A stretch of DNA of 64,000 nucleotides from Ectocarpus siliculosus (Eukaryota; Sar; Phaeophyceae; Ectocarpales; Ectocarpaceae): positions 1,614,283-1,678,282 of the forward strand of contig FN649729.1 of NCBI GenBank assembly GCA_000310025.1, written 5' to 3'. Below, piece by piece: positions 34,500-46,397 of this stretch. Below the pieces are notes generated by a model, which searched no databases, had not been told where the DNA came from, and saw only the letters and a program-made list of their open reading frames with translations. Every line of letters begins with the position of its first letter. Position 1 is the first letter of the stretch. Both the position numbers and the translations under genes were made by a program.

Positions 34500-36340
34500 A
34501 GCCTGCCTCATTTTTCTGTCACGTACCTGTCTGTCACGATCTTATCCCTACCCTGCTGCTGGTGCTCTTCAGCAGTGTGATGTGTGATATGATCGCCACC
34601 AGGTAATAAACCACGCATGCCTTCCCGAAGTGCGTGTTTGCGGGCACTGGCATCGACGGAAAAGAAACTACCGCATGTTTAACGTGAAAATGTTTGAACA
34701 GGGACCGCACACGCAAGTCTCGTCGCGTCCGTCGCACGCCTGTCCCGGGTGCACGTGGCTAAACACTGCACATCAGCATGGCAGATCGATTACTGCATGG
34801 TATTTAGTCGGTTACCCGGCTGCCCATTACCCCGTCCTATCTGGACATGACAGCTGATGACAGCTGAACAAGGCTCGTTGGCGGTGCCTTCTATATTTAT
34901 TGCCGGAAGGACAATCACAACTGATCCATGTCGACAATAGTACACAAATAGATGCACAGTCCTGTGCTCGCTGCTGTAGTAGTTGCGTTCTTCGTGCAAA
35001 TCGTAAACAGTTGAGACACCCTTGCTTGAGATAGCCCTACATTTTTCACCCCCTCTCGTTGCCCTCAAGTGCGCAAGACGCTCTCAAAGTTCGCAAGACG
35101 CTTAGGGAGTCAATTTTCGCGACAGTAACGGTGATGGCCGACTCGAGAGTCCAGGTGGCGTGGTTCTTCGCTTGAGCCGCCAGAAAGAGGTTTTCGGTGG
35201 TGTAGGGCAAACAGCGTGGAGCTTTGGGGGTCGATTCCCGACTAAATTGCTTGTGTTGTACCGTTTTGTGTCACCCGAACCCGGTTGGTCTGCATTCCAG
35301 TGATTCCTCTGCGGCCCAGCTCACAGGGAAAACGCACACAAGTGCGCCCAACTGACGGACACGCTGACTCAATTACGCACCTTTCGTCTCACGGGATCAC
35401 GGGAGATGGTTACTGACGCTGGCTGAGTCGCCTTCTCCTGTTTGTTGCTGTCCGTAGTGCTGTTGCTCTCTCGATGTACCGCGCCCCCCCCGTGAGCAAA
35501 GAGATGGCGGTGGAACATCGTATATCTATCAGAACCTGTGCACAAGGTTTTGGCGGCGGGAAATGTGTCGTTTCGGGGGGCGTGCGATACAGCAAAACGC
35601 ACCGCTTACCGCGGTTTCGAGCTTCCGCTGGGGTCTGTCAGGTGGATTTAGCCGTACAGCCGTGGCCGCACATTCTCGAAGCTGCTTTTATTGAGACTCC
35701 ACCCCCAGAACTTTACGCGTGGGGCATCGAGGGGCGTCAAGGCGAGCAGGACATGGCGAAAACTCCACCTCGAGCGCGATCTCGTAGTCCTTCGCCAACG
35801 AGATGGCCCAATAACCCTCGGGCGGCGGGAGGGACGTCTGCGATCGATAGGACGATGGAAGGCCAAACCACTCCGGAGGTAGACGAGGTATATTTCCACG
35901 CTGCTGTAGAGGCCAGCGGTCATGTCTGTTTACAGTAGGGCCCGCCAACTCGTATTAATCATCTATTGTGAGCGAGGATCGATCCGAAACCTTTACATTG
36001 TCTACAGCAGTATCCTCGATGACTGAGCTGTATTGCTAAGCTACCACAGAGTCTACTTGCAGTAGGATTTACGTGTCGTGCCGGCGGCTGAGCAAAGTTA
36101 TTCCGCCAGAGTTCTGTCTTGTTCTTCCAACCATCTGAGTCTGGATTTCATGTGAGTGCGATTCTATTGTAGCAACCTGTCTGTGGTCGACAGCAGCAGT
36201 GCTGGCGATGAAGCGAAGTCAGTGAGCCTCGGATCCGATATTGACGTTTCTCATCTCCGCGCTTGTGCTGTCCTGTAGGGGGGCTGCCTACGCAAAGAAC
36301 GTAAGTTTATCTCGAAAGACAACCGGGCAGGGGGCACGCG
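34500..36340. other. Intergenic stretch, no gene recognised
   Basis: Open frames at 35474-35938 (plus) and 35948-35688 (minus) overlap antisense to each other. The minus frame has a protein-like stretch (PPEGYWAISLAKDYEIALE) bounded by a CGCAG acceptor and a GTGGAG donor and could be a stray exon; no partner was found. Confidence 0.4.
35976..36058 (-). other. tRNA-like sequence (SINE-type head)
   Basis: The minus strand reads GTGGTAGCTTAGC (A-box-like), then an inserted TACTGCTGTA, then AGGTTTCGGATCGATCC (weak B box). It does not fold as a complete tRNA; a SINE head or tRNA relic is likely. Confidence 0.35.
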
Positions 36341-36372
36341 CACGCTAACCCTAACCCTAAACATAGGCCCTT
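36325..36372 (+). repeat. Interstitial telomere-like repeat
   Basis: CTAACCCTAACCCTAAAC preceded by GGCAGGGGGCACGC. The same pre-sequence plus telomeric array plus AGGCC-TT-GCA order is seen at 21985-22060, so both belong to one repeat family. Confidence 0.65.
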
Positions 36373-36374
36373 GC

Positions 36375-38110
36375 AAAAACTAAGTTTGGGGGGGTACCGG
36401 GGGCCAAAGATGCTGATTGGTCAACAGAGAAAAACACGATGATGATGCGTTCTCTGCCCGGAAAAGCGGGACGACTCCGATAAATATTGGGGGCGATTTT
36501 TTAGTGGGAGAGCCTCACGGTCGGTACCGGGGCATCCATCCTTTTGTACTAGGCTTAAGGTGGTACTTTGGTTACCGTTCGTACCGGGACACGTTTGAAA
36601 AGGGGCACAGAGGCGCACACATCACCTGCGATCTTGGCAAAACGCACTGCAGACACAGCACACCCAGCAGCAGCAGCAGCTACTGCTGTAGCTAGCGGCA
36701 GGAACAAGAGCGGCGTGATGATCCTAGTAATGGTCAGACGCAAACATACCGACGCACAACGACAAAGACGATTGGCACACTGACGCAGTGGCACTATACT
36801 ACTCTCCAGCTGTTCTTGTGTATGGTGTGGCGCAGAACGACTGGGTGAGACAGAGATCAGACAGATCAGAGATGATGCTCTATTATAGGCAGCGGCGGCA
36901 GCAGCAGCAGAGTTGTAGGCGCGACCTTTCACTGCACACATAATCATCACAGCAGGCAGGCGCGGATCTCAAGGCGGCGGCACCACCTCTCTCCACACAT
37001 TTTTGTTGCTCGAATCACCGCTGGCTGCCGCACTGGCCTCCTTTTTGAGACAATGGCGCTGCTACTTGCTTGATTGTGTTGTCGATGATATGCCTGCAGA
37101 TATATTTGAGAAGCGCTCTGGTTTGTGCACTGCAAGGCAGCAGCGAGAGTGGACAACAGGGGGCTGTCATTCACAGCGTAGACAGATCTAGGTGATCTCT
37201 TGCTCACTCCGCATCTGCTGCAGCAACCTGCTTGCTTGTGAATCAACGTCGTGGTCATCGAGATATGTATACTGTACAGATATTTCGCGAGAGAGAGGCG
37301 TGGACTTTCTTCCTCTTTTTTTTCCTTTTTTTTCCAGGCGCCGCCGCCAGAAAAAAATCGTCATATTGGGTGCAGCAAAAAACAATTGCAAGGTGAATTG
37401 TATTGTACTCAACCGAAGTACATACCCGAGTTGGACTGCGCCCCTTTTGCACCCCTCCCCCATGATGAGCTGAACTACTGGTGTTCGCGTTACCCCTGAC
37501 TGGACCGACTGGCCGCGCGGCACCTACATGCATCGTCCACTGCCCGGTGCCGGGAAATAGCTGTGTTCCAATGATTCTGTGAGCCTGTCAACGTTTCGCG
37601 CTGGTTGGGCTGGTTGCTGTGGAGGTTGCTTTTCCAGAAGATGTGCGATATCAAAAGCCAAATGTCTGGATGAGTGCGTGCAGGGAGATACAGTAGTCCA
37701 AGTAGTAAGAAGCCTGAGGTACATTAAGGCTTGGACCACTCACTGGCAGCGCCTGCTGGTCCTTAGCTTCGTGTGTGTGTGTGCTGATACTCTTACAGCT
37801 CCTCCTGTGTGGTGCACTGACAATCTTTCGCTCTACTTACCTGTTTGGTGACCGCGTCACCTCGCGGCGGCGATTACAATACCTCGATTGATCGGCAATA
37901 TTTATTCGGGTGTGGCAGAATGATGTTGAGGCGGCGCAAGCCCTTTTTTTTTTTTGGCCCAAAAACCAATTTCAATACGTCCATCCAATCAATGTTGATC
38001 CTCAATTAATTTTGGAGCTGCAACTAATGTTTGCTGCGTGCATAAAAAACAAGCAGTGTAAGTAAGGTCGTGATAGGGGCTGCCCCGAAAGAAAGTGGCA
38101 AAAAAGAAGA
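36375..38110. other. Intergenic stretch, no gene recognised
   Basis: Only short overlapping open frames and CAG/CTG-rich tracts (36660-36690; 36890-36915). One perfect TACTGCTGTA at 36681. Confidence 0.5.
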
Positions 38111-38119
38111 AAAAATCAA

Positions 38120-38191
38120 TCCATGCCGGGGCTCGAACCCGGAATCTTCCGCTTCGTAGGCGGACGCCTTATCCATTGGGCCACACGGACT
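38120..38191 (-). tRNA. tRNA-Arg (ACG)
   Basis: A 72-base cloverleaf on the minus strand. The acceptor stem is GTCCGTG with CATGGAT (seven pairs including two G-U). A box TGGCCCAATGGATAAGG, anticodon stem TCCGC/GCGGA with loop CTACGAA, so anticodon ACG, and T-arm CCGGG-TTCGAGC-CCCGG with a consensus B box. No intron. CCA is not encoded, as usual for eukaryotic nuclear tRNAs. A T/A-rich stretch with an A run (TTTTTT terminator on the transcribed strand, 38111-38116) follows. Confidence 0.95.
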
Positions 38192-38202
38192 TATGTGTGT
38201 TG

Positions 38203-38515
38203 CTCATCACACAACCTTTACCATGGATGGCCGTAGCGTAAGATGAGTATATTTAACGTCTCGTACGTCCAGTACCTTGTTTGAATGCGAAAAGTGGCTT
38301 TAGGGGCCCTCACAACACTATTTTACCATGGTTGTTCCTTGAATCCGGACCTGGTATGCTTGGCTCATCACAACAACCTTTACCATGGATGGCCGTAGCG
38401 TAAGATGTGTATATTTTACGTCTCGTACGTCCAGTACCTTGTTGGAATGCGGCGAAAAGTTGCTTTAGGGGACCTCAAAACACAATTTTACCATGGTTAT
38501 TCCTTGAATTACCTT
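38203..38515 (+). repeat. Tandem duplication, about 160-bp unit
   Basis: Unit 1 at 38203-38362 and unit 2 at 38363-38515 both run from GCTCATCACA through ACCATGGATGGCCGTAGCG and TACGTCCAGTACCTTGTT to TTACCATGGTT. They lie just 5' of tRNA-Arg. Confidence 0.9.
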
Positions 38516-39101
38516 CGAACTTCAGAAATTAGGGGGCACAAAGAATGTAATAATGTGTGGGGTAAGAAATTATTCTACGGGGCTCCTTTAGAGTAAGAGG
38601 CAAGGGGGTTGACCATTTGCAATTCATGATGCACAGTTGTAAATACTAAATGCCCTCCCTCGCCCCGCCCGGCAAAGCTTTTGCTTTTTAGCATTGTGTC
38701 TTCCGATTATTATGTGGGGGTCCCGTCGGGGAGAAACGTCAGTTACCCCTCCCCGAGCAGTCCGGGGATGGAAACCAAACGTCCTGGCAGTATCAACTGC
38801 ATTGCATACGCAATGGTATTGCCAGGGTTGGATTGTATCCCCCCGGCCCCCCTTCCAAGTTTCACCCTCTGAAGCATATCGTTTCGGTCTACAGCTCCAG
38901 ACGGTTCATCGGGGGGTATGCACGAAAGACTTCCGAAGACGAGCCTGACGAGGGTCGCCGGTGTCCGCTCGTCATTTCTCGGCGGTCTCCAGACAGGCCC
39001 ACATGGCAGATGCAACAGAGTCAAAGAAGCATGCCTCAGCGAAACCACCTCAGCACAAGAACCCGGGAGGCTCTGGAAAAATTCTCGCCCCTCCCCCCCC
39101 T

Positions 39102-40000
39102 CGGTGTTTGCCATCGGGGGTGGGTTTTCGTCGCTTGGCAACGACGTTGTAAAACAAACCAATCCACTTCGTGAGCTCGGCAACCAGGTTACCGTGTTTT
39201 CTTCATTACCTCTGTTTTTTTATTTTTTGCGGTAACCGTGAATGGTGGTCGAGTAGATCATGTTGTGCGGGGTGGAGAACCCTCACTCCGCGCGAGGGGG
39301 GTGATCGCACCACGTTGTGTTTAAATGGTCAAGCATCCTCAAGGCAGGTTCAAAGTGCTTATAACTGTGTCTGGAAGTGAAAGCACCAGAAAATATATCA
39401 AGTCATACGCAGCTGTCATCCGTACGCAAGGAAGTAAGCACAAGATGCCGAACACCCTTAGCAGGATGCAGCGCACCCTTCATGCGACTCGCCGAATACC
39501 TCGCGGCGCTTCGCGCTTGGTGATGTGAGAGCCTGGCCCGGTGAGAACCCGGCGTGCTCCGTCCCGGCTTTGTAGGGATGCCCGTTGTTTGCCATATGGG
39601 TTGGGTTTTCGTCGCATGCCAACGACGTTGTAAAACAAGCCGGCGCCCCCGGTGTTTGCCATCGGGGTTGGGTTTTCGTGGCTTGGCAACGACGTTATAG
39701 AAAAACAAGCCGCCCCCCCCGGTGTTTGCCATCGGGGTTGAGTTTTCGTCGCTTGGCAACGACGTTTTAAAACAAGCCAATCCACTTCGCGAACTCGGCA
39801 ACCAGGTTATTTTTTTTTTCACTACCTCTGTTTTTTTTTTGCGGTAACCATATTGGTGGTCGAGTAGATCATGTTGTGCGGGGTCGAGAAACCTCACTCC
39901 GTGCAAGAGGGATGATCGCTCACGGCGCTTCGCGCTTGGTGATGTGAGAGCCTGGTCCGGTGAGAAACCGGCGTGCTCCGTCCCGACTGTGTAGGGATGC
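39102..40000 (+). repeat. Complex repeat cluster
   Basis: A 60-base unit (GTTTGCCATCGGGG, GGGTTTTCGTCG, GGCAACGACGTT) occurs four times, at about 39105, 39584, 39650 and 39720. The block after the first copy (39165-39306) recurs after the last (39778-39920). A third block (GCGCTTCGCGCTTGGTGATG to GTAGGGATGC) occurs at 39497-39581 and 39917-40001. Confidence 0.88.
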
Positions 40001-40041
40001 GAGGTCAATGGTCTAATACTACGGCATGCACGATTACTAGT

Positions 40042-40044
40042 ACA

Positions 40045-40075
<31 letters not shown>

Positions 40076-40076
40076 C
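40042..40076 (+). repeat. (CA)n microsatellite
   Basis: Nearly perfect ACACAC array with one TAC interruption. Confidence 0.95.
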
Positions 40077-40834
40077 GGCGGACCCACAATTAATTCCCGA
40101 GCACATGTATGTAACATTTCCTTTAAATAGTTTTCGCGCAAACCCTTGACGATACAACAGACAGAAAGGCAGATGGTAGTGAAAAGGGATTGACACGCGT
40201 ATGTAGCAAACACAAGGTTGAGCAATATCTCATCAGGTAAGATACGTCTCATCTGTACAAACTATGTCTGTCTGTGGAGCCGATATCCGTAAGGGCAATC
40301 AAGCAGCATGACAATCCTAGCAAGCAGCTTCCAACTTCCAAAGCGTCACATAGCATCCATAGCAACCTCGATAATCAGCATATCAGGTTCAGCACTCACA
40401 ATGGGCGGCAATGGCAAGGGTATGGCTCAATCGATATTTTCGTTTGACGACGGTGTTGAGTGAAACACCTGCGTTATTGTTTACGGGCACCCGCCGAGGA
40501 AGAGGCGTTTGCCCCCAGGTGTCGGGGGGCGTGTACCCTTGACCCCTCCAGCAGGATGGATCGGGAGACATATTGGTATGTCTGATTCCCGATCATGTCA
40601 GCCTCGTACGCTCACCGGATACTCGCGACTATTCGAAGTATCCATCATCGTATTTCGAGAATCGGTGGAGAAAACCTGCCATCGTGAACCAGAAGACGGC
40701 GATCTTGAATCTCATGGCTTCATTCTCTGTCGATCGGCCATCCACAGTACACCGCCCCACATTGCCAGAGAGACGGTCAGCAGGCTGACGGCAGAGGCAT
40801 TCGCATCGGTCGCTACTCGGGCAGATTTGGTGAA

Positions 40835-41115
40835 TGGGACTAGCTGAACCACTGGGTGCTTGCGCTTGTGCCGTTGGGTTTTCACTGATATAGTGTCGTG
40901 TATGTTTGGCCACATGGATTTTCCTGAACCACCCGCGTTGGTGCTGCTGGCAAGCTTGTGCCAGTGCCAGAGTGCCAGTTTGACTAAATGGATTAACTGA
41001 ACCACCGGGTGCTGTCGCTTGTGCCAGTTTGGGTTTTCACCGACATTGTGTGCCGTGTATGTTTGGCCAAATGGATTTTTCCTGAACCACCCGTGTTGCT
41101 GCTGCCGGCAATTCA
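40835..41115 (+). repeat. Tandem duplication, about 140-bp unit
   Basis: Two diverged copies (about 40845-40955 and 40990-41115) both contain CTGAACCAC, GGGTGCT, GGGTTTTCAC, CGTGTATGTTTGGCCA and TCCTGAACCACCCG. They lie just upstream of the first recognised kinase exon. Confidence 0.85.
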
Positions 41116-41283
41116 AAAATAGGCTTTGTAAGGTGTGGTTCTCTCGAAGAGCATCGGTCAGCGCACCGGCTTCGCTTCCACATCCTCCGTTTTCCTGTGG
41201 CCATTTCGATTGGTGTCGCATGGGTGGCGTCGCGTTTTGTCACATCAGTGTATTTCTTGCTCCTTCCGCCCGCGAGGACACAG

Positions 41284-44200
41284 GATTTCTTGGTTCGAGA
41301 ATGGGCTTTTACCACGTCAGAGGTTTCAATCCAACAGGGTGAAGAAGGAGTGCTGGGTCGCGGGTCGTACGGAGAGGTTAGAGTCGCTACATGGCGAGGG
41401 GTGAGGTGAGAGAGATGTAAAGGCACATTCTTTACTCGTTAAGAAAACCCTCAAGACAACGTGCAGTACGGGTATGAATGTATGATTGTATCCACCACCC
41501 AAAGTCGCAGGCGACAAGAACGCAAGATCTCCATGGTTCTCCAAAGCACGTCAGATATCATATGCCACACGGTTTAATTTGTACACCGCGCGCACCGTAC
41601 TCTGCGCAACCGAGCTTCTTCCAACAAACAATGTTTAGCTCCGCCAAAAATGTTGATGTGGTCTGCCAGTGTGCGTCTGTTTCCTAGAGCAGAATCGCTG
41701 CGCTAACCGATGATCAATGAATAGACGAAATTCGTCTAGAATAATCTGTGCGGCACCAGACACACGCATTTCCGCATATTTTGGAAGCAGAAGCCGGGAT
41801 TATTCAGGAGGAGGGAATCACAGATATTTATTTCTTCTCCACAATTCCTTCAACAACGAATGCTAGAGAGGGTTGATCATCCATATCGCATGTACTCACG
41901 GCCATGCAATTGCCACTTCTGTGCATAGTTTGAGAGTTATTCACTCCAGAGAGATTCGAACCTACAACCCAAAGACTATCCAGGAAGGTAGTGCGAGGAT
42001 AACAACCACTCATCCTCCGTTGTGTGACCAAGCTCGGTACTGCGTGAGAAACCACGAGTTGAACAAGCCCCTGATTAAATCATTGATGTGTCGACACCTC
42101 AACCTATACAGGGTGGCAGCAAAGCAACTGCATGCTCTTAGCGGGGCCGAAGCGGCGGCGAGTCTGTCCATTGAGCAGACAGCGGCAGTGCGCCGGGACC
42201 TGCTCAAAGAAATGAGCCTCCTAGCAAGCCTTCGACACCCAAACCTCCTTTTATTCCTGGGCGTGACGTACGACCCACACACCCACAACCCACGGAGCAT
42301 CATAACCGAGTGAGTGGAGGTGATGTTGACAATTTTTCAGCTGCCGCATGGCGTACGTTTCATAGCCCGCTGTGTATTATAAATTCACTGTGCTCGAAAT
42401 GTCTAACCCGATATATATGTATCTTTGGTCGAGGAAGCACAAATCAATGAAACACGAACGGCGTCTGATCCACAACATCCTTTCCATTAGGGCTTGCCCG
42501 ACCCATGGAAACCACTACCAAACTAGTTATTCGTCGATAATTCACACCAGAAGACGGTGTAGGTTGGACAGCTGACATATCTTTCGACCGTCAAGGGATA
42601 TCCTTTCACGGTCAGACCACAGCTAAAGCACCGTTCTCCTCTGAAAATAACCCTATGAAATATCGTTTTCGGGTTGGGTTTGGAGTATTGCTGGCATTGT
42701 CATGTGAACGTGCTTGCATCTTCGTATTGGCTGGCAAACTCTGCGAATTTGGCGATCGAAATCTGAACATTCGTGACGCTGGAACACGAACATCGTAGGC
42801 TCATGCCCTCAAGCGTCTACGACCTGCTCGAAACAAGAGGAGTGCGCTTGGAGCAACACGAAGTTTTGGACTTGGCCAGCGATATCGCTTCGGGTTTGGT
42901 GTACATCCACGGCCAGAGGTGAAGACGATGCATGAATAACTTCATCTTGATATGTTGCGACGCTACCCTCCAACAGAATCAAGCATGATGTGAGTGGGAC
43001 AATAAACTACCCCTGTGCATTCAGCTCCTGAGCTTCCGTGGCAGTGTCGTACATGCGCTCGGTGGGACCAGACGTGCGCGCTCTTGGTTAACTTATACCA
43101 ATGTTGTATTGGAGAAGGAGACTACCTTTCGCGCCGGCAAACCGATCTTCTAACAAAATCTGCTGGCCGGCCACCGCGAAACCTTGCACACATCCCACGG
43201 TGGATCCAAACGGGCTCCTTACACCGTCAGCCCTGCTATTGTACACCGAGATCTCTCCTCGAGAAACGTTTTGTACGACGGTCGAACAGCGAAGCTGGCA
43301 GATTTGGGACAAGCGAAAGCAATGGGCGTGGCATCGGCAGTGGGAGGCAGTCGGCAGACCGCCATGCCTGGAGCGATGGTGGGTCTAGGCAAATCGTCTC
43401 TCTGTGTGTGCAGCATGCCCACCCTTACTCCAATATAGCGATGCAGTAGTAGACGCGTGCGGCTCCCTGGCACGTGCCCGAGCGTTTCTCGAGACATCTG
43501 TATTCGCTTCAATTTTCGCGCTACTTCCACGTACTCCCGCAGCAATATACATGGTAAGTCTATGTGTTGGTGTTGTTCGGTGGCGTTCAGCTTCGAGACA
43601 AGTACCTGAAACTATCCTATGTTCAAAACGTTCTTGTGAGGAAACTCATGTACGTCCGGTCGTGCTGTTTTTCACCTGCGTTTGTTCTCTTCGCTGAAGG
43701 TGTACGCGGCACCGGAAGTGTTAACTGGTCGCTACAGCAGCAGCGTGAGTAGTTGAAACGGACGCGTCCCTGTACAGGATCTAGCACCTGTAAATGAGGG
43801 GCATAGGCTCGAGATCGGACTACTCCCCGACCCTTGTGGTAGCGTCGAAAACGATCGTGTAATACCAAAGGCAAATACTGTGACTTCGTGGGCTAAAAAA
43901 TAAATGCTGCTGCGAGTTTTACACCCGAAGACGTTTTCAAGACTACCATAAAAACCGCGTTCCGAGCATCCTCTTTGCTAACGAACGAGCGCTCGAGGTA
44001 TATGTATCCAGGCGCAAAAACTCACCACAGCAGAGCCTCACATTATACGTTAGTTGTGCTGGATTGTGGGTGTCGTTCCGTTCCAGATTGACGTCTTCAG
44101 CTTCGGGGTGCTGCTGGCCCAACTCATCACGGGAGAATACCCCCGACTAGACACAAGGAAAGAACAGGCAAGTCATTGAAGGTCTTCTTGTCCCCAAGCG

Positions 44201-46366
44201 AGGTATAGGTGATGTTTCGAGTAACTCAGTCAATGGATGCACCGGCAGAATGATTGTGAGGAAAAGTGGCATATGAACACGTGGTTGGTAAAAAAACAAC
44301 TACTGTGAAATTTTGACATCGCCGCGACCGAAGCTCCTTGGTTCGCTCGTCGATTCTACAAGTTCCAACACAGTTTTGATGCATTGTACTGCCGTAAAGA
44401 CGCCTAGTTTCCATGATGAAACACCCTTGAAAGACACGTGCATATGACCAACAATGGGATCTGACTACGCTTGTGACCCCGTTCCGATCACGCAAGGTGG
44501 CCGAGGCAGGAGACCGCTTCTCCCTGCTCAAACCACTGCTTGACCGCTGCCTTAGCTTGCACGCAGAGGATCGACCGGCTGCGGCCGAAGCCCTGCGTGC
44601 TCTGGAAGCCCTCCGTGCAGATCCCTGCGCATATCACCCAGCGGGGCATGGAGCAGGGATTTTAGCGGACAGGTGGTTTCAGGTATGTGCACTAACCAGC
44701 GGACCGAGCATATGGTATCAACTCACAGATTTCACCCCACGTATGTATGTGAGCGCGAGAAGAGCGGCTATATGCAAGGTATTCAAACGACGCCCAGCGG
44801 GCCTTAACAACGGTAAAAGCGTCAAAGCAAGAAACGTCCTGTAGTGACGGGGTTCGGCTCGGCAAAGGACTTAATTTTCCATCTGTTTCCATCGGGATGC
44901 ATCGACCAAAATGCCAAATAACCAAGATTCTTCCTCTTGGCAGGGACAGCACTTTCCAAGGGCATACAGGGCTTGTATGGCTTTTGTTACGGTGGACCCT
45001 TGGTCCAGACGAGCGATTATTGTGTTGCATTTGCGTCTCAGCCGAAACACATCAAACTTCCGGCGATTGCTTGCTGCGCACCTCAGCCTGCCAACTGCTT
45101 CATCAAACCAGCAGAGGTGCCAACCTTCACCTCGACCTCCTTGGGGCTTTGATCCCCCAAATCTGAGTCGGAATTGGCTCCTGTGTTGTAAACCCTCTAC
45201 ATTGACTGGCATGTTGCACGGAACAGGAGGAACAGAAAGAGAAAACTCGTGGCCTGGAGGCTCGGGTACGTGTGCACGAGAGACGACTGTCGGCTGAGGT
45301 GGGACGATGGAAGGAGGAGGCAGATAGAGCGGACGAAATGTCGGGGAAAATACGAGCAGCTGAGAGCGAACGAGACGCGGCGGTTACGAGGTAGGCGGGT
45401 GCGTAATACATACCGCTGCAGGGGCAAGCTGGGGGGAAGGCTGCTCAATCTAAGTGTCTCTGAGGCTGCTCTTTACCCTGCATGCCAAACGTGTCAAGTT
45501 GTGCAATCCCGCAGAAGGCATCGATGGCCACGGTTCTCACCTGTGTTTATCATGGACATCTTGCGGTGGTAGAACCGCCTTGATCTTCCTGCACCCCGAC
45601 AGAACACCAACACAGGAAGGGTTGACAGGGGTGCCTACACGACGACGTTTTCCTCCCCTTGCGCCACTGACGCCATAATTCCACCCCGGAACAGACAGGA
45701 AGAGCTCCAACACAGTCTTGCGGTTTCACTCGCCGCTCTCGAAGAGGAAAGGTCCGCCCGCCAAGAGATAGAAGACCAACTGAAAGAGGTAAATACCTGA
45801 GGACACAGCACTGTTTCACAACTTGCTGGAGGTGTCATGTAGCCTCCGTTCCCCCTGGTGACTAACGTTTTATTAACTGGTCGAGTTTACCGCGCTACAA
45901 TTGTGTTTATTCGTCATCATCGCACACTATGTTCTCGCCGTGATTTCGTCGAACAGGAGGGAGAAAAGCTTCGCTACCTCCAGGATGCCACTGAACGGTT
46001 GCAAGAGGACCTCCTCAGGGCCCAGAGGGCTGTTAAGTCTGCAGAGACCCTCCAGGTATGATTGCTCGGCGTGCGGCCAGGGATCGCATGTGTGGGTTGG
46101 CTTGACTGCGTTGTCTGAGCTCAATTATTCCATGGTATCTTCCATGGTATTGCGTGCAGGAGCAAAATACGATCGACCGCTCTTCATCGCTTTGTACTTG
46201 CATCGGCACTGTCGCAGCCGCTCGCACGGGAGGAATGAAGAAAGCTACGCGCCCTCAAAACAGGAATCGCTCTTTTCGGGGACTAAACGCCTCTCCGGTT
46301 CTCTACATAGGGTTCTTCTACATAGCCTCTCTGTCTCTCTCTCTCTGTCTCTGTGTGTGTGTGTGT

Positions 46367-46397
<31 letters not shown>

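Noticed and set aside
39403-40089. 228-codon minus-strand open frame
   Set aside because: It runs through the 60-base repeat cluster and a CA microsatellite and translates to repeated low-complexity peptide; a product of the repeats.
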